Source of the DNA: Cryptomeria japonica | Taxonomy: Eukaryota; Streptophyta; Pinopsida; Cupressales; Cupressaceae | Length of the DNA stretch: 64,000 nt | NCBI RefSeq assembly: GCF_030272615.1 | Contig: NC_081414.1 | Coordinates: forward strand, 239,045,233 to 239,109,232 | Direction: 5' to 3' | Shown here: positions 23,017 through 33,279 of the stretch, in pieces | Numbering within the stretch: position 1 is the stretch's first letter | How the letters are laid out: every line of letters begins with the position of its first letter | The notes under the pieces: model-generated | What the model was told of the DNA's origin: nothing | What the model saw: only the letters and a program-made list of their open reading frames with translations | Databases searched by the model: none | Translations under genes and position numbers: made by a program

Positions 23017-24137
23017 TCACTTCTCCTTTGGCACATATGCATATGCCTCACAACAAAAAACTCTAAGATATCTCAATGAAGGCTTGTGACCCAACCATGC
23101 TTCCATAGGTGTTTCATCAATAAGAGTTGATGTAGGAGACCTGTTTATCAGGTAGCAAGTAGTGGCAATAGCTTCAGCCCAAAACTTTTGTTCTAGACTA
23201 GCTCCACTCAGCATACTCCTAGCCTCTCCATTAGTGTCATGTTTATTCTTTTTGTGACTCCATTCTGTTGTGGAGAATACAAAGTTGTCTTGTGTCTATT
23301 AATGCCACAATCTTTACATAATCTATCAAAACCATTAGAGAAAAATTCACTACCATTATCAATCCTCAAACATTTAATTTTGTTTCTAGTTTGCAACTCA
23401 ACCATTGCTTTAATTTTTTTAAATTGACTGAAAACTTCATATTTACTCTTTAAAAAATATACCCATGTCCTTCTACTAAATTCATCAATAAATGAAACAT
23501 AATATGTGGATTTTCCAATCGAAGGAACATCTACAAGACCAAACACATCGGAATGAATAAGATCCAAAACACCACAAGATTTATGAGAACTCGAGTAAAA
23601 CTGAACGTAGTTTTGTTTTCCATAAGTGAAATGCTCATAGAAATTAAAGTCAAGATTACAATTCAACAAGGTTTTTATTTTTCAAGGTCCTTAGACCCTT
23701 TTCTCCAATGTGGCCAAATTTCTAGTTCCATAACATAGTCTTTTGTGTAGATAACTTTTCTTCAAAAGAAAGAGAACCCTTAGGTACCCAATAGCCATGT
23801 CCATCCGCTAAAGGCGAAACCCTCAAATCTTCTGACGATGTATTCATAGATTTACTTTTTACGGAAGTGTTATTACACTCAATAGTGTATGCCTCTAGCT
23901 TATACAAAGTGTCAAACCTGACACCTCTAGCAATCACCATAGCACCCTTAATCTCTTGCATCTTGCATCATAAAAGACTACGTGCACACCCGCATCTATC
24001 AATTTTCTCACAAATAATAAATTTTGTTTTAATCCAAGGATATGCAACAAATTGCCAATCCTTTTTATTCTACTATCAGGAAACTTGATCCTAACTTTAC
24101 CACAGCCAAAAATATCTAAATGTGAATCATGACCCAA
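23017..24137 (-). pseudogene. Copia pre-integrase and integrase, catalytic Glu lost
   Basis: The pre-integrase region carries LLHILGLKQNLLFVRKL (about 24040) and TMLWN (about 23725). The integrase core covers about 23669-23208, with LIHSDVFG (first Asp) and LRIDNGSEFFSNGF (second Asp). At the third catalytic site the usual QNGVAER-type motif reads QNGVTKRIN, so Glu has become Lys. FWAEAIATTCYLINRSPTST and LGHKPSLRYLRVFCCEAY follow (23190-23050). Frameshifts near 23700 and 23210 break the frame. Integration activity would be lost. Confidence 0.88.
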
Positions 24138-24706
24138 GTAAACCTTGCTTCCATTAAATTATGCATATTTAGAAAACCAATCTCTATTGGAAGTCTTATG
24201 AAAAGATGCACCTGAGTCAATTAACCATGCACCATTACTTGCATGAGTAGCTAAAGCCACAATGAATGCATCACCATCTTCCTTCTCAGACTCAGAATCA
24301 GAATCGTACTTCTTCATTTTCTTCTTCTTTTCTTCTTTGCAGTCCTTACGGATGTGTCTTGATTTACCGCAATTCAAGCAAATGACTTTGGATTTTCCAA
24401 GAGATTTCGATCTCCCTTCGGACTTGGATTTATTACGCTTCTCATTCTTCTTGTCTTTTTCCTTAGGTCTTCTATGAACAATATTCCTCAAGAAAATCAA
24501 ATTTAATAAAGATTTGGCTTGATAAATCTCACCAATCTTAGTCCATAACTTCTTTGCAGTATTCTCTTCATGGACATTGATTAGAACAGAGTCTGCCAAG
24601 CACAGTCTTATTAGATCCTTTCCTTTATAGTCCATAACATCATATTGAGCAGCTGCAATAGGATCTGAGGGTCTTTGGACATCCGCATCAATATCACCCC
24701 ACAGAT

Positions 24707-24755
24707 GGGTAAGTGCACCAGGATGGTGAACAAAAAGGGGGGTATAAGTGGCCAC
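24707..24755 (+). repeat. Left terminal inverted repeat
   Basis: Starts GGGTAAGTGCACCAGG, then ATGGTGAACA, a G-rich insert and AAGTGGCCAC. Confidence 0.8.
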
Positions 24756-24759
24756 TTTT

Positions 24760-25552
24760 TTTTTGAAAATAGGTAAACCTAAACATCAAAAAGATATTTG
24801 AAGGTCATGCACTCAAAACTAGCAGTTGAGAAAATAATAAGAATTGTAATACTCTGAATCTAGTTTCTAAACTACTAATTTTTTTTAAAATTGGATAAGA
24901 TTAAGAGGGCCAAACCTCTCTCACATGAAAAATTGTTCCTAATTTTTTCAAAAAACATAACATAGTTGTTTTCATGCGCTGCACAAAATATATAGTTAGA
25001 TTTAGTATTTTGCAAAACCCTTTGGTAGGATGATAGGTAAGATTGATATCTATAATTTGTGTATTTTTTTGTAATTTTTTTTTGAGTATTTTTTTTTTAT
25101 GATTTTTCGAAGTGACCGCACCCTGAAAATTTGGTACTTGTTCGTGCGTTGGGCATAACTTGCATCAAAATAATAAAAAATGAAAAATTGTTTTTATAAA
25201 AATTGTATAAAATCTAGTGTAGAACAATAATATGTAATTTATTTTGAATTTGGTCAAGTATATCAAAATTGATTAAAAAAAATGGTAGACATATGTCTTT
25301 GAGGACTGTCAAGGCACTGGTAAAGAAAATTAAAGTTTACTATGCTAATGTTGTCCAAAAATAGAAAAATTTATATGGTCAAAAAGCTTAGAAGACGTGT
25401 GAGATTATGGTGGTAATTTTAGAGATACCCTTTTGATAATTTGTAAACTTGATGATGATGAAGTCAAGCAATCATGTTGAAAGATGACAAAACATGCAAA
25501 GGGACAAAAATGGAGGGAAAATGGGCTTGCAAGCCTTAGGGTCATTTTCCAA
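24760..25552. other. AT-rich left arm of the TIR element
   Basis: No coding frame. T-rich runs occur at 25060-25110. Nothing else was recognised. Confidence 0.5.
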
Positions 25553-25800
25553 CCCTCTTACCAAGCCAAAACTTGCACGGGTTTTGATGTGCAAGATAAC
25601 CTGCTCGGGTTTTGAAAAACAAAAAGTACCATTCATAGTTCTACATAACCCATATAGGTTATGTAGAACTAAAACCATCATTTTGAGTTTCACGAAACCC
25701 GTACGGGTTATGAAAAACCATCATTTTGAGTTTCACAAAACTAGTACGGGTTATGAAAAACATCATTTTGAGTTTCACAAAACCCGTATGGGTTATGAAG
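25553..25800. repeat. Left subterminal repeats: palindromes and three ~43-bp units
   Basis: Contains a 14-bp-arm inverted repeat (25637-25650 / 25657-25670, agttctacataacc) and three tandem units of cattttgagtttcac + a aacccgtacgggttatg palindrome (about 25678, 25720, 25764). Further single copies (ttgcacgggtttt and ctgctcgggtttt) lie at 25572 and 25606. Confidence 0.8.
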
Positions 25801-25837
25801 ACATCAAAATGTATGCTTGTAAACTTAGCATTTACTA

Positions 25838-25960
25838 CACATATGTATAGACATACATATATAATATGTGTCTATGTATGTATATATGCATACCTATAAT
25901 TATATATACATATATTTATATAGATATATGTATATATGTTTGTATACATGCATATCTCTC
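25838..25960. repeat. ATGTATA-rich microsatellite
   Basis: Degenerate alternating TA/TG/CA tract such as atgtatatatgcata. Confidence 0.7.
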
Positions 25961-26044
25961 TTCTTTTCCTCTCTCTCGTCTTCCTTCTCCCATCACTGTC
26001 TATGTCTATTATGAGCCCTAATTATCTTCCTTAAGTTCTATCTC

Positions 26045-26119
26045 ATCTCTCTCCCCCTCACACTTCTCTCTCTGCCAAGTCTCTCACCCTCTTCTCCTTC
26101 TTGTTCTTTGTCTACCTCA

Positions 26120-26185
<66 letters not shown>

Positions 26186-26363
26186 TACCTCTCTCACTAC
26201 CTCTCTCTCATTATCCTATCCTATTATCACCCTCTCCCCCCTCTCTCTTTCTCTCCCCCTACCTATCCCTCTCCCCCCTCTCGTTATCTTATCCTATTCT
26301 ATCTCCTTCTCCCCCTCTCTTGACCCTACTCTCTCTCTCTCTATCCTATTCTCCCCATCTCTG

Positions 26364-26420
<57 letters not shown>

Positions 26421-26781
26421 TCTCCCTCTCCCTCTCTCCCAATATCCTCTCTCTCTCTCCCTCTCTTTCCCTCCCCCTCTCCTTATCCTATTCTCTCCCT
26501 CTCTTCTTATCCCTTGTTCTCTATCTTACCCCCTCCCCCTACTCTCTCTCTAACTATCTCTCTCACCCCCTCTCCTTATTCTATTCTCTCCCTCTCTTCC
26601 TATCCTCTCTCTCTCTCTCAATCTTATTATCACCCTCTCTCCCTTCTCTTTATTTCCCTATCTCTCTCACTCTCTTCCTATCCCCTTCTCTCTATCTCTA
26701 ACACTCCCTCCCTCCCCCTCTCCTTATCCTATTCTATCCCTCTCTTCCTACTCCCTACTCTCTCTCCCTCCCCATCTCCCT

Positions 26782-26828
<47 letters not shown>

Positions 26829-27114
26829 ATCATATTCTCACCCACTCTCCCTTATCTTTCTTTCCCTATCTCTCTCCCTCTCTTCCTATCCCCTTCTCTC
26901 TTTGTCTCTAACTCTCTCTCCCTCCCCCTCTCCTTATCCTATTCTATCCCTCTCTTCCTACTCCCTACTCTCTCTCTCTAACTCTCTCTCCCCCCTCTCT
27001 CTCTCTCAATCCTATTCTCACCCTCTCCCCCTTCTCTTTCTTTCCCTATCTCTCTCCCTCTCTTCCTATCACCTTCTCTCTAACTCTCTCTCCTTCCCCA
27101 ACTCTTCCTACCCC

Positions 27115-27192
<78 letters not shown>

Positions 27193-27237
27193 CCCTTCTC
27201 TCTTTGTCTCTAACTCTCCCTACCCCTCTCCTTATAC

Positions 27238-27312
<75 letters not shown>

Positions 27313-27600
27313 CTATTCTCCCCATCTTTGCCCTATCTATCTCTTCCTCTTCATCTCCCTCTCCCTCTCTCCTTATCCCATTCGCTCCCTCTCTTCTTAT
27401 CCCCTATTCTCTTTCTTACCCCCTCTCCCCCTACTCTCTCTCTAACCCCCTCTACTTATCCTATTCTCTCCCTCTCTTCCTATCCCCTTCTCTCTCTCTC
27501 TCCCTCTCCCACTATCCTTTTCCAAATCTCCCTCTCCCCCTCTCCTTTTCCCAATCTCCCTCTCTCTCTCCCTCTCCCTCCATCCCCCTCTCCTTATCCT

Positions 27601-27663
<63 letters not shown>

Positions 27664-27796
27664 CTTATTCTCACCCTCTCTCCCTTCTCTTTCTTTCCCT
27701 ATCTCTCTCCCTCTCTTCCTATCCCCTTCTCTCTGTCTCTAACTCGTTGTCCCTCCCCCTCTCCTTATCCTATTCTATCCCTCTCTTTCTACCCCT

Positions 27797-27843
<47 letters not shown>

Positions 27844-27850
27844 CTTCCTC
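26045..27850 (+). repeat. ~1.8-kb polypyrimidine (CT)n-rich tract
   Basis: Almost all pyrimidine on the plus strand. Pure CT runs lie at about 26121-26166, 26366-26416, 26785-26817, 27117-27190, 27240-27311, 27600-27660 and 27799-27841, joined by CCCT/CTTATCC-type spacers. Several spacer blocks recur (tctttccctatctctctccctctcttcctatccc-like), so the tract grew by segment duplication as well as slippage. Open frames across it (Ser/Leu-rich on plus, Arg/Glu on minus) are artefacts of the repeat. Confidence 0.97.
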
Positions 27851-27855
27851 TTTAG

Positions 27856-28085
27856 TTCCTAGTTCTACATAACCCATACATGTTATGCAGAACTAAGGCC
27901 AAAACTTCTAGTTTTGCATAACCAGTACGGGTTATGAGAAATTGTTCCTCAAAACCCGTACAAGTTTTGAGGAACTTGTTTTTTTATTATTAAATATAAT
28001 GTTCCTAGGGAACTTTTTTTTTTATTATTATTATTGGCTAGCCTAGCACGTTTTTGAATTTCATAGAACACGCACGGGTTATGAT
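27856..28085. repeat. Right subterminal repeats mirroring the left side
   Basis: The same agttctacataac palindrome occurs (27861-27888), then accagtacgggttatg (27919), aacccgtacaagttt (27953) and cacgcacgggttatg (28068). Shared motifs on both sides are typical of transposase-binding subterminal regions. Confidence 0.75.
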
Positions 28086-28087
28086 TT

Positions 28088-28136
28088 TTTTTTGCATGTG
28101 GCCACTTTTATGTTCACCATCTTAGTGCACTTACCC
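28088..28136 (-). repeat. Right terminal inverted repeat
   Basis: The minus strand reads GGGTAAGTGCACTAAG, then ATGGTGAACA, then AAGTGGCCAC: the same as the left end with about three substitutions and without the G-rich insert. Confidence 0.8.
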
Positions 28137-28346
28137 AGATCTTGATCTATTAGCAGATCTTCCATCTTCAACTTCCACATCTCAAAATTACTTTCATTAA
28201 ATTTCTCCACCTTTTTCTCCCTGACGAACTTGCCATCTGAAAATTCATGCAACAAGATCAAAAAGTGTCTTTTGCATGAGCTCCCACTCAAATCTGGATT
28301 AGTTCAAAAAACCCAACAACCCACAATTGAAACCAAAGGTGATCAA

Positions 28347-28357
28347 GCTCTATGCCA
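28347..28357 (-). other. Primer-binding site (initiator-Met tRNA type), degenerate
   Basis: The minus strand reads TGGCATAGAGC two bases after the 5' LTR, close to the usual TGGTATCAGAGC of plant copia elements. Confidence 0.75.
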
Positions 28358-28359
28358 CT

Positions 28360-29255
28360 TGTAAGGAAGTTAAGTAGCAAAACAACTTCCTACACTAACC
28401 TTGAGAGGAGAATAATGTAAAAACTTTTACATATCGTTACAACCATTACAGAAACTTAACAAAAATAAACATAATAACATTAATACCACAACACAGTGAT
28501 TTACGTGGGGAAAACCCTTTCGGGAGAAAAACCCCACACTCCAAAAGTCACCCAATATATTATTCAGCAATCAATAATAGATTGCAATATACTTGCAAAG
28601 CAATCTCTTTATAGGAGTACCACTAATTAGAGATTCAGAGGTAACTCAATAGCCATAAGACTCTTATAAACAACCTCTATCTCACACACCTCATATATAG
28701 GAGATACAATACAAAAACTCATCAAGTTGTATTACAAAACCATGGGCTAAAACCACCCAATAAAGTATAGCTGACCTTATCTCCAATCTAGATACTTATG
28801 ACATGTCAAAACATACATCAACACGTGTACCTCTGTTTTACAGCTCATTTATGTGACCAATACATTTTATATTCCCTATTTTAGGAGACCAAACTTTCAG
28901 AGGCCATAACTTGTGAACCATGTGTTTGATTGATGAATTGTTTGAAGCGTCAAAAAGCTCATGAAGTGATCTATCACCTTGTTAATTTCTATGTCATTTA
29001 TGCCTACATTTTAGGGTGCTTTAGAGGGTCTAAATTCCTCAAAATTAAGTTTAAACCTTTCATCGCACCCCTCCAAAATGAAAACTTTAATATCTTCAAA
29101 ACTAGTTGTGATCTTGTGATGAAACTTTACCGGTATGCTTATCTAGCCAACCAGAAGCTTTGGGGGGAATTTCTCAGCATTTTGTGCTCAAATGAAAACT
29201 TACTATAAATAGTAACATCATGTAAATGCAAGGTTAAGACACCATTTCTCCAACA
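28360..29255 (-). repeat. 5' LTR of the copia at 20296-29255
   Basis: 896 bp. On the minus strand it starts TGTTGGAGAAATGG and ends CTTCCTTACA. It is collinear with 20296-21193. Confidence 0.93.
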
Positions 29256-29260
29256 AGGTA
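29256..29260. repeat. Right TSD (AGGTA) of the copia at 20296-29255
   Basis: Identical to 20291-20295 and directly follows the terminal caaca. Confidence 0.9.
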
Positions 29261-29556
29261 GGGGCTAGGGTTGACAAATAGGCAATGGAGGAAAAGGATG
29301 ATAGAGTTTGGAAGGCTACTAGTGAGATGGTTGAAAATTTGGAAAAATGGGATAAGGTCGAGGTGATGCTAAACGATCTTAGTGAAAAATTGCCTTAGAG
29401 GATATAGAGCAATCCAGTGGCAGAGCTAAAGGAGAGCCAAGAGGTCCTAAAGAGAAAAGTTGAGGAAATGTCTATGTTGAGCCAGGAGATGGTATTAAAG
29501 AATTCAACCTCATTGCATGCTATTTAGGAGGAAATTAAATGCAGGAAGGCAAAATA
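29256..29556 (+). pseudogene. Right half of the coiled-coil ORF relic
   Basis: Continues the frame left at 20295 with charged, heptad-like sequence (MEEKDDRVWKATSEMVE, then VAELKESQEVLKRKVEE, then MSMLSQEMVLK). Several TAG stops interrupt it. The first five bases, aggta, are the duplicated target of the copia insertion. Confidence 0.5.
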
Positions 29557-30690
29557 AATGAGACACACAAAGTCTCCCTCTACAATAATGGATCCCCCTA
29601 CCTCAGTAGTCAAGGCTACCACGGAGTCTAGTACTTCAGCCTTTACAAAGGATTCAAACAAAAAGTTTTTTTTTTTTTATAAAGTCATAGGTTTGTGTAA
29701 AGATTGGCAAGAGGGTATTGCCCCTGTCTAGTAGACCATCCCTTCATGTCTTTGGTGGGTGGCTAGTTGGTTTTTGAGCTTTTGGTTCTGTTTCTCATCT
29801 TTGTCTAGTTGTTTGATGGTTTATAGCATGTGTTTGATGTCCTATATTGTTTAGTTGGGTGTGTATTCCTCATGCACCCTAGGTGTTGTTGTTTAGTGGA
29901 TATGTAAAGGTTAGAACATATCCCACTTTTATTAATCATAACTTTGGATCCTTTTTAATCTAATTACTTAAAGAAAACTATAAGAAATTTACCTCAAAAG
30001 TTTGATGACATAACCCTACTAAATTGGTTTGAAGAGAAGTAACTTTTTTGAATTGGACAAAATAAAATATGAAATGAATAGATAAAAATATATAAAACCT
30101 ATCTATTATGCAATGAAGCTAATTGTTTCAATTGTTCGATACGTCACTTAAATAGAAGAAAAAAAAAAGGAAATCATGTGATAGATTAATTTGTAATAAA
30201 TTATCACAATATTCAAAGCATGGAGCAATTGAAAATGTCAACCAATTTTTTTATTATACTATGCTAGAATAAATAGGTGTATTATAAATAGTGTTTTAAC
30301 ATATGATAAATTTAATGATTAAATATATTATTAGCATTTCATGAGGTTTTGGGACAAGGGGACCAAGGGCCTAGATTCGGGGAACATCAAAGGGAAGACA
30401 CAAGGCCAATGGTGTAGATATGTATAATAATTAAAAATAATAAATAAAATATTCAAAGACAAGGAATGAGGTGAGTATTTCAAGGATGTGTGGACTAGCG
30501 GCAGTGTATGAAATTGTATATTATGAACCTATACAATTTAGTATTTTATACATCAACCTTGGTTTTTTAGGTTTTAAATATTGAATTTTTAAATTAAATA
30601 ATTATATAATACTATAATTTATATTCCTTATAAATAAATTTATAAAATAGAATTTTAAAATGTATTTTGATTTAACATATTTTTTTTATT
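29557..30690. other. 3' part of the split relic, then AT-rich spacer
   Basis: Up to about 29950 the DNA is GT-rich with tggtttttgagcttttgg-like phrases resembling a LINE or retroposon 3' UTR. From 29950 on it is AT-rich and featureless. Confidence 0.4.
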
Positions 30691-30699
30691 ATGTTGTCT

Positions 30700-31010
30700 A
30701 CTCTATTCCTGGTCCTACTGTGGTGGACTATGTGGATAACCTTGCTTCTAGTCCTATTATGGTGGAGTCTCTGGTGAAGTTTGTTGTGTCTTATCCAATA
30801 GAGTTGGTCTTAGATGTAGTTCTTACCTAGTTTTTATCTTTGAGATGGATCATTTTCCTCATGGTGTGTAATTGTGTTCCCAATCCTATTGAGGTGGACC
30901 GTGTAGTTAGTCTTGCTCCTAACCCTATTAAGGGAGACTATTTGGTGGGTTTTGCTAATTTTGGACCTATTAAGATTGTTTCATATGTAGATCTTACTAG
31001 GTTACCAGCT
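30700..31010 (+). pseudogene. Relic coding stretch with 13-residue repeats
   Basis: Repeats of 39 bases give protein units such as PNPIEVDRVVSLA, PNPIKGDYLVGFA and GPIKIVSYVDL. An earlier degraded pair lies at 30705-30780. Stops interrupt the frame. The period equals that of the ORF1 repeats at 435-551 but the residues differ. Perhaps part of a retroposon ORF1. Confidence 0.45.
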
Positions 31011-31650
31011 CTAAGATGGTGCCTCTTCCTCTTGGAGTGGTTGGCTTACTTTTGTTTCATCTACTTTCAAAGTTTCTTCTTTCATTCTCTTCTAGTCTTA
31101 GTTAGTAGATGGTTTTCTCTCTAATGTTTATGGGTTCTTTATTGTCCCTTCCCCTTTTTGTGAATGGCTTTGTTCTTGGTATTTCTTTTGGAAAAATATT
31201 TGGGGTGCCTTTTAAAACCGCTAGTTTTGTCTATTTTAGTTTATTCTTTGGTTGAATCTTCCTCAATTCAAAGTGTTCTCGATATTAGAAGGTTCAGTGG
31301 TTTCTTTCAAAACCCATTGTTTTTCTTACCCTTTCTTTGGTTGTGCTCTTAATAGCTCAAGGTGACTGGGTTTTGGAATTTTAACTTTCTCCTTTGTTGT
31401 CTTCTCTCCAGTTTAAGGTGTTTCTAGTTTAAGGTTTCAAGGTCCTTTTGAAAACCTACAAGTTCTATTCAAGATGAATTATTTGTGTCTCGTATGTTCC
31501 ATCAAACAACACGTTGGTTCTTGTTAGCATCTAGTTTTTTTATTTTTTGGTCATCTCACTGCTTGTGAGATCCCTTTGTGCCACCTTGAAGGCTATTGTG
31601 TAGAAGTGTTTGGGATCTTATCCTCATTTATCTAATCAAATTATAACTTT
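31011..31650. other. T-rich, UTR-like sequence
   Basis: TTTCT/CTTTGG-rich DNA in the style of a LINE 3' UTR. Short open frames here look accidental. Confidence 0.35.
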
Positions 31651-33220
31651 CTAATTAAAACAAATTGATAAAAATATATTTTTAATTTAAAACTATATTT
31701 ATGGAGTTGGTTGGAATATTCCCCTTCAATTTTATAAAAAATATGCACGTGGCTTTGCAATAGGTTGTATTGTGAGATTATGAAAGAATCTTGATTAGAG
31801 TCACTCTGAAAGGTTTGGATCATAGAACAAATAATGAAGCAAGGATGCTTGTGTTACTTTAGGTTACAAAACAAGCTCAAATCTAGTTATTTATCCATGC
31901 CTTATATCTTGAATTAAGTAGTATTCTTAGAGTTTTTACTTTGAATTTTAAATTTTTTGTTCAAGAATAAAGATACTTTAGTCAATAAAAAGACAACCTC
32001 CCTTTTGAATAAATATTATAAATCAAACATTTGATTCATAAAATAGAATTTACCAAAAAACATATGATGAGATAGGAGATTCAAATCAATACAAATTGTG
32101 TTCTATATAGAATGAAGATCATATACCAGACACTCAACGTAGATCATATATAAATTCATATGTATTTATATTTTTTATTAAAAATTTGAGTTTCATTGAA
32201 GAGATCACAAAATTATAAAAACAAACATTGGTCCTTCACATTTCTAAGATTATTGTCATTGAAACTTAAACAATAGTAGCACATAGTTACCCAACATGGA
32301 ATGAATGGAGATAAAAAAAAATTATGGAGTAAATTGGGATTTTATAAAAGTCATATGAATTTATATTCTTTACAAAAGAATTCTAGTTCCACTTTATATA
32401 TTATAAATTATAATCACAATTTTTTTTCCTTCATTTTTCGTTAATTAGTAAATTAATTAAACTCACATGAATAGTATCATAAATTGGGATTCTATAAAAG
32501 TCATATGAATTTATATTCTTTATAAAAGAATTCTAGTTCCACTTTATATATTAGTAATTATAATCACAATTTTTTTTTCTTCATTTTTCTTTAATTAGTA
32601 TCAATTAAACTCCCATAAATAATATCTATAAGCATATGTAATGCTTGTTTATACAATCCCTTCTATAATTTCATACAAATACCCAAGCATAGGTGTTCAA
32701 ATTAACTACAAATTAACATCTTTTTGATGAGATATTACATTAAGATATATTTTTTAATAATTCCAACATTACAAAATTTAGACTAATAATTTATTATTAA
32801 CTTAATAATTTACAGAAAACATTACAATATATCAATATGATGCTCAAGACTTGGATGATGATTAGATACAACTTGATGATTTACTAAATATTAAAAAAAA
32901 TTGAAAAGTTTCCCAAAACTCAAAAATCAACTCTAAAAACATCACAAGATTTACCAAATCTAACTAAACTCGCTACCAACAACAACTCTACAAAACTAAT
33001 CTTGTGTTCTCAAGAACTTTGGATATACCCCAATTCACCAATTAACCTTCAAAAGAATTTGTAAAATAGGCTAATTGTTTACAAATCACTTTTTCCAAAG
33101 ATGGGGACATTTTAGAAAAGGTTTAAAAAATGGGAATGAGAAAGAGTTTGTAAATATGAAAATTAGATAATAATACATATGGAGGAAACTATAGACTCAT
33201 TAAAAAAGGGATAACTATAG
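31651..33220. other. AT-rich spacer
   Basis: No frame or element ends. It contains the tandem duplication listed separately. Confidence 0.5.
32331..32630. repeat. Tandem duplication, two 150-bp units
   Basis: Units start at 32331 and 32481 (aaattgggat...). They are about 93 percent identical by eye. Confidence 0.9.
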
Positions 33221-33279
33221 AGAGGCAATGGAAATAGGAGAGATAATATTTAAATTATACATAAATACACAAATAGATT

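Larger units (their letters stand above)
24707..28136. mobile_element. Non-autonomous TIR element with palindromic subterminal repeats and CT-rich core
   Basis: A 3,430-bp insertion in copia gag. Its ends are inverted copies beginning GGGTAAGTGCAC, with similarity for about 26 bases and then again at AAGTGGCCAC. It is flanked by agat on both sides (24703-24706, 28137-28140); a 5-bp reading (cagat) is also possible if the last C is target. Inside: AT-rich DNA, subterminal palindromes built on aacccgtacgggtt near both ends in mirrored order, and about 1.8 kb of CT-rich DNA. No transposase-like frame was seen. A 4-5 bp duplication with GGGTAAG ends does not match hAT (8 bp), MULE (about 9), Harbinger or CACTA (3) or mariner (TA), so the superfamily is open. 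Confidence 0.75.
24159..28291 (-). pseudogene. Copia gag-protease, split by the TIR element
   Basis: Gag packages the element RNA and the protease matures it. The N-terminal part (28291-28137) contains ESNFEMWKLKMEDLLIDQDL, the plant copia gag signature. The rest (24706-24159) has KGKDLIRLCLADSVL, KLWTKIGEIYQAKSL, a CCHC knuckle CLNCGKSRHIRKDC at about 24380-24339, a Lys-rich and acidic stretch, and the protease motif LIDSGASFHKTS (Asp-Ser-Gly near 24218). The open frame beginning at ATG 24755 is misleading: its first roughly 17 residues are coded by the terminal repeat of the inserted element. Removing 24707-28136 and one target copy rejoins the two halves. Confidence 0.85.
20296..29255 (-). 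mobile_element. Ty1/copia retrotransposon, minus strand, nested and decayed
   Basis: An 8,960-bp insertion bounded by exact 5-bp duplications aggta (20291-20295, 29256-29260). On the minus strand it runs 5' LTR (28360-29255), primer-binding site, gag, protease, integrase, reverse transcriptase, RNase H, 3' LTR (20296-21193); integrase before reverse transcriptase defines copia. About 3.4 kb of its length is a second element inserted into gag (24707-28136), leaving a copia of about 5.5 kb. The two LTRs differ at very roughly one site in eight to ten by eye, so the insertion is old. Stops and frameshifts occur throughout. Confidence 0.95.

Noticed and set aside
26101-27872. Long open frames rich in Ser/Leu (plus) or Arg/Glu (minus)
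   Set aside because: They are products of reading (CT)n repeats, with no other protein feature.
24707-28136. CACTA or MULE assignment for the TIR element
   Set aside because: The ends do not start CACTA/G, and the duplication is 4-5 bp, not 3 or about 9.
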